A DNA stretch of 6,141 bases from Reyranella sp. GTDB taxonomy: Bacteria; Pseudomonadota; Alphaproteobacteria; Reyranellales; Reyranellaceae. Under the pieces are notes generated by a model, which did no database searches, was not told where the DNA came from, and saw only the letters and a program-made list of their open reading frames with translations. Made by a program: the position numbers and the translations under genes. The stretch lies in assembly GCA_030681635.1 (NCBI GenBank), contig JAUXRT010000706.1, positions 1 to 6,141 on the forward strand. The letters run 5' to 3'. Of this stretch, positions 4,560-6,141 are shown in pieces. Every line of letters begins with the position of its first letter. Within the stretch, counting starts at the first letter, position 1.

Positions 4560-5699
4560 GTCGATCGCCAGGATGAGAAGGCCGATAACGAGCCCCCAGA
4601 ACGCCGAGCCGATTCCGAGCAGGCTGACGCCCGAGACGGTGACGGCGAGCGTGCCGGCCGCCGCCAGCCGGTCCTGATCGCCCGACAGCGCCGAGCCCAG
4701 CGCCCCCGCCGTCGAGCCGAGCAGTGCCGTGCCCGCGACGGTCGCCAGCAACGCCGGCGGCAGGGCCGCGAACAGGCCGACCACCGATGCGCCGAACAGC
4801 GCGAACAGCGCCCAGAACGCGGCGTAGAACGGTCCGGCCATCCAGCGCTTCGCCGGATCGGGATGCGCGTCGGGCCCGGTGCAGATCGCTGCCGAGATCG
4901 CCGCGAGGTTCGACGTGTGGGAGCCGACGAAGGCCGTGGCCAGCGACGCTGCGCCCGTCACCGCGAGCACGGGCTGGGCCGGCGGCTGGTAGCCCGAAGC
5001 GCGCAGAACGGCGAAGCCCGGCAGGTTCTGCGACGCCATGGTCACGAGATAGAGCGGCACGCCGAGCCCGATGAGCGTCGCCACGTCCCACGCCGGCACC
5101 GTAAACACGAGCGTGGACAGGCCGAGCGGCGGCAGCGGCTTCACCAGCCCCAGCGACCAGGCGAGCAGTGCGCCGGCGACCAGCACGACCAGCGAGGCGA
5201 GCGTGGGCAGGAAGGCACGCGCCACCAGGAACAACAGCAGCAGCGGCAGCACCAGCAGCGGCGCGGTCGGCACGTGCTCGAACATCGCCATCACCAGCCG
5301 CAGCAGAATGCCCGCCAACATGGCCGACGCGATGCTGGCCGGGATCTTCTCGATCAACCGCCCCAGCGGCCGCACCGCCGCCGTGAGCAGGATCAGCGCC
5401 GCGGCTAGCACGAAGGCGCCGACCGCCGCCGCGAAGCTCGGCACCCCCGGCGTCGAGGCGATCAGTGCCGCACCCGGTGTCGACCAGGCCGCGATGATCG
5501 GCATGCGATACCGCACGCTGAGCGCCAGCGCGCTGATCGCCGTGGCAATGCCGAGACCCGACACCCAAGAACTCGTCTGCTCGGGCGTAGCACCGACGGC
5601 TTGCGTCGCCGCCAGCACGATCGGCAGCGCACCGCCCATGCCCGCGATGCTCGCGACCAGGGCAGCGATCGCGACCGAAAGCAATCCGGTCGCCTTCAC
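4542..5699 (-). CDS. benE: BenE-family transporter (benzoate:H+ symporter type)
   Basis: This is a 385-residue inner-membrane protein with about eleven to twelve hydrophobic segments, within the usual BenE length. Family marks are AAWSTPGAALIA (70-81), SQNLPGFAVLR (223-233) and HTSNLAAISAAICTG (261-275), followed by the AHPDPAKRW loop (278-286). The known member BenE of Acinetobacter imports benzoate with protons. The frame stays open upstream to 5804, but that part overlaps the amidohydrolase gene and is Arg/Gln-rich. The GTG at 5699 overlaps the upstream stop as GTGA and begins directly before the first membrane helix, so it is the better start. Translation is probably coupled to the amidohydrolase. 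No benzoate-degradation genes are visible, so the substrate may be another organic acid or amide linked to that enzyme; the family call is firm, the benzoate specificity is not. Confidence 0.9.
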   Translation of the reverse strand: MKATGLLSVAIAALVASIAGMGGALPIVLAATQAVGATPEQTSSWVSGLGIATAISALALSVRYRMPIIAAWSTPGAALIASTPGVPSFAAAVGAFVLAAALILLTAAVRPLGRLIEKIPASIASAMLAGILLRLVMAMFEHVPTAPLLVLPLLLLFLVARAFLPTLASLVVLVAGALLAWSLGLVKPLPPLGLSTLVFTVPAWDVATLIGLGVPLYLVTMASQNLPGFAVLRASGYQPPAQPVLAVTGAASLATAFVGSHTSNLAAISAAICTGPDAHPDPAKRWMAGPFYAAFWALFALFGASVVGLFAALPPALLATVAGTALLGSTAGALGSALSGDQDRLAAAGTLAVTVSGVSLLGIGSAFWGLVIGLLILAIDRFLKR

Positions 5700-6141
5700 G
5701 CGTTGGCCCGCTCGACCATCGCCTGCAGGAGGATCTGGGCGCCGGCGCCGATATCGGCCTTGGTGGCGTCCTCGATCTCGTTGTGGCTGATGCCGTCCTT
5801 GCACGGCACGAAGATCATCGCCGTCGGCGCGACCCGCGAGACGTAGCAGGCGTCGTGGCCGGCGCCGCTCACGATGTCCATGTGGGCATAGCCCGCCTGC
5901 ACCGCGCCCCGGCGCACCGCCTCGACCAGTTCCTTGGCGAAGGGCGAGGGTGGGAAATACCAGATCTGCTCGATCTTCACGTCCAGCCGGTGGCGCGCGG
6001 CGATGTCGGCCGCGGCGGCGCGCATCTCGGCATCCCTCTTGGTGAGTTCGCCATCGTCGGGATGGCGGAAGTCGAGGGTCATGAACAGGCGGCCCGGGAT
6101 GGTGTTGCGCGACTGCGGCTGGCTCTCGATCACGCCCACCG
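5696..6141 (-). CDS. M20-family Zn amidohydrolase (hydantoinase/carbamoylase type), C-terminal part
   Basis: This is the last 147 residues of an enzyme whose N-terminus lies beyond the window; full family members are about 410-420 residues. The visible part includes the end of the lid/dimerisation domain, with SRNTIPG (10-16) and LDFRHPDD (22-29), whose Asn and Arg bind substrate in relatives, and then the return to the catalytic domain with SGAGHDA (91-97), MIFVPC (108-113) and GISHNE (116-121). H119 matches the C-terminal zinc-ligand histidine of the family. Relatives include N-carbamoyl-L-amino-acid hydrolase, beta-ureidopropionase and allantoate amidohydrolase (AllC), which release ammonia from C-N bonds in the cytoplasm. 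The fragment does not allow a choice among them. The GTG at 6139 is internal, not a start. The stop overlaps the start of the BenE-type gene. Confidence 0.9.
   Translation of the reverse strand, partial: VGVIESQPQSRNTIPGRLFMTLDFRHPDDGELTKRDAEMRAAAADIAARHRLDVKIEQIWYFPPSPFAKELVEAVRRGAVQAGYAHMDIVSGAGHDACYVSRVAPTAMIFVPCKDGISHNEIEDATKADIGAGAQILLQAMVERANA

Noticed and set aside
4245..5408. A 387-codon open frame on the plus strand opposite the BenE-type gene
   Set aside because: It is extremely rich in Arg, Gln, Ser and Glu, starts inside the CMD gene in another frame and matches no family; it is a GC-bias shadow of the minus-strand transporter.
4525..5568. A 347-codon minus-strand frame overlapping the BenE-type gene
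   Set aside because: The Ala/Gly/Arg-rich translation has no domain; the other minus-strand frame carries clear BenE motifs and membrane helices.
5700..5804. Possible N-terminal extension of the BenE-type gene from an upstream start
   Set aside because: The 35 extra residues are Arg/Gln-rich and overlap the amidohydrolase gene; the GTG at 5699 gives a normal start just before the first helix.

Overview
The window is dense, GC-rich bacterial DNA. Gene content and protein similarity point to an alphaproteobacterium; a rhizobial or Rhodospirillales-type soil or aquatic bacterium is plausible, but the genus cannot be fixed from this sequence. It holds nine protein-coding genes, two of them cut by the window edges, and almost no spare DNA. 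The only real intergenic region is 3921-4006. I see no RNA genes, mobile elements or CRISPR.

Region 1 (2-3619, + strand) looks like one transcription unit of five genes. The first three are the end of a PotG-type ATPase and two PotH/PotI-type permeases of a putrescine/spermidine-family ABC importer. They are followed after 29 bp by a Tat-exported molybdenum sulfite oxidase/dehydrogenase. Last comes a small membrane-anchored monohaem cytochrome c whose TTG start overlaps the preceding stop. The last two form a likely periplasmic sulfite dehydrogenase pair (SorA/SorB- or SorT/SorU-like): the Mo enzyme oxidises sulfite and the cytochrome carries the electrons to the respiratory chain.

Region 2 (3612-4552) is a divergent pair. 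A cysteine-free HxlR-family repressor lies on the minus strand and a carboxymuconolactone-decarboxylase (CMD) family protein on the plus strand. They are separated by 86 bp carrying two copies of a perfect inverted repeat, CTACA-N5-TGTAG, centred 34 bp apart. These are the best candidate operators in the window and suggest that the HxlR protein controls itself and the CMD gene.

Region 3 (4542-6141, - strand) is a two-gene unit. The C-terminal part of an M20-family Zn amidohydrolase (carbamoylase/allantoate amidohydrolase group) is followed by a BenE-type (benzoate:H+ symporter family) transporter. Their stop and start overlap as GTGA.

Both convergent junctions have overlapping coding ends: 8 bp for cytochrome/hxlR and 11 bp for CMD/benE. 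At the second, the overlap is exactly the loop of a 7-bp inverted repeat. The most useful leads are the paired operator, the placement of sulfite dehydrogenase genes directly behind a polyamine-type importer, the His-to-Asn change near the Mo site, and the pairing of a BenE-type carrier with an amidohydrolase.
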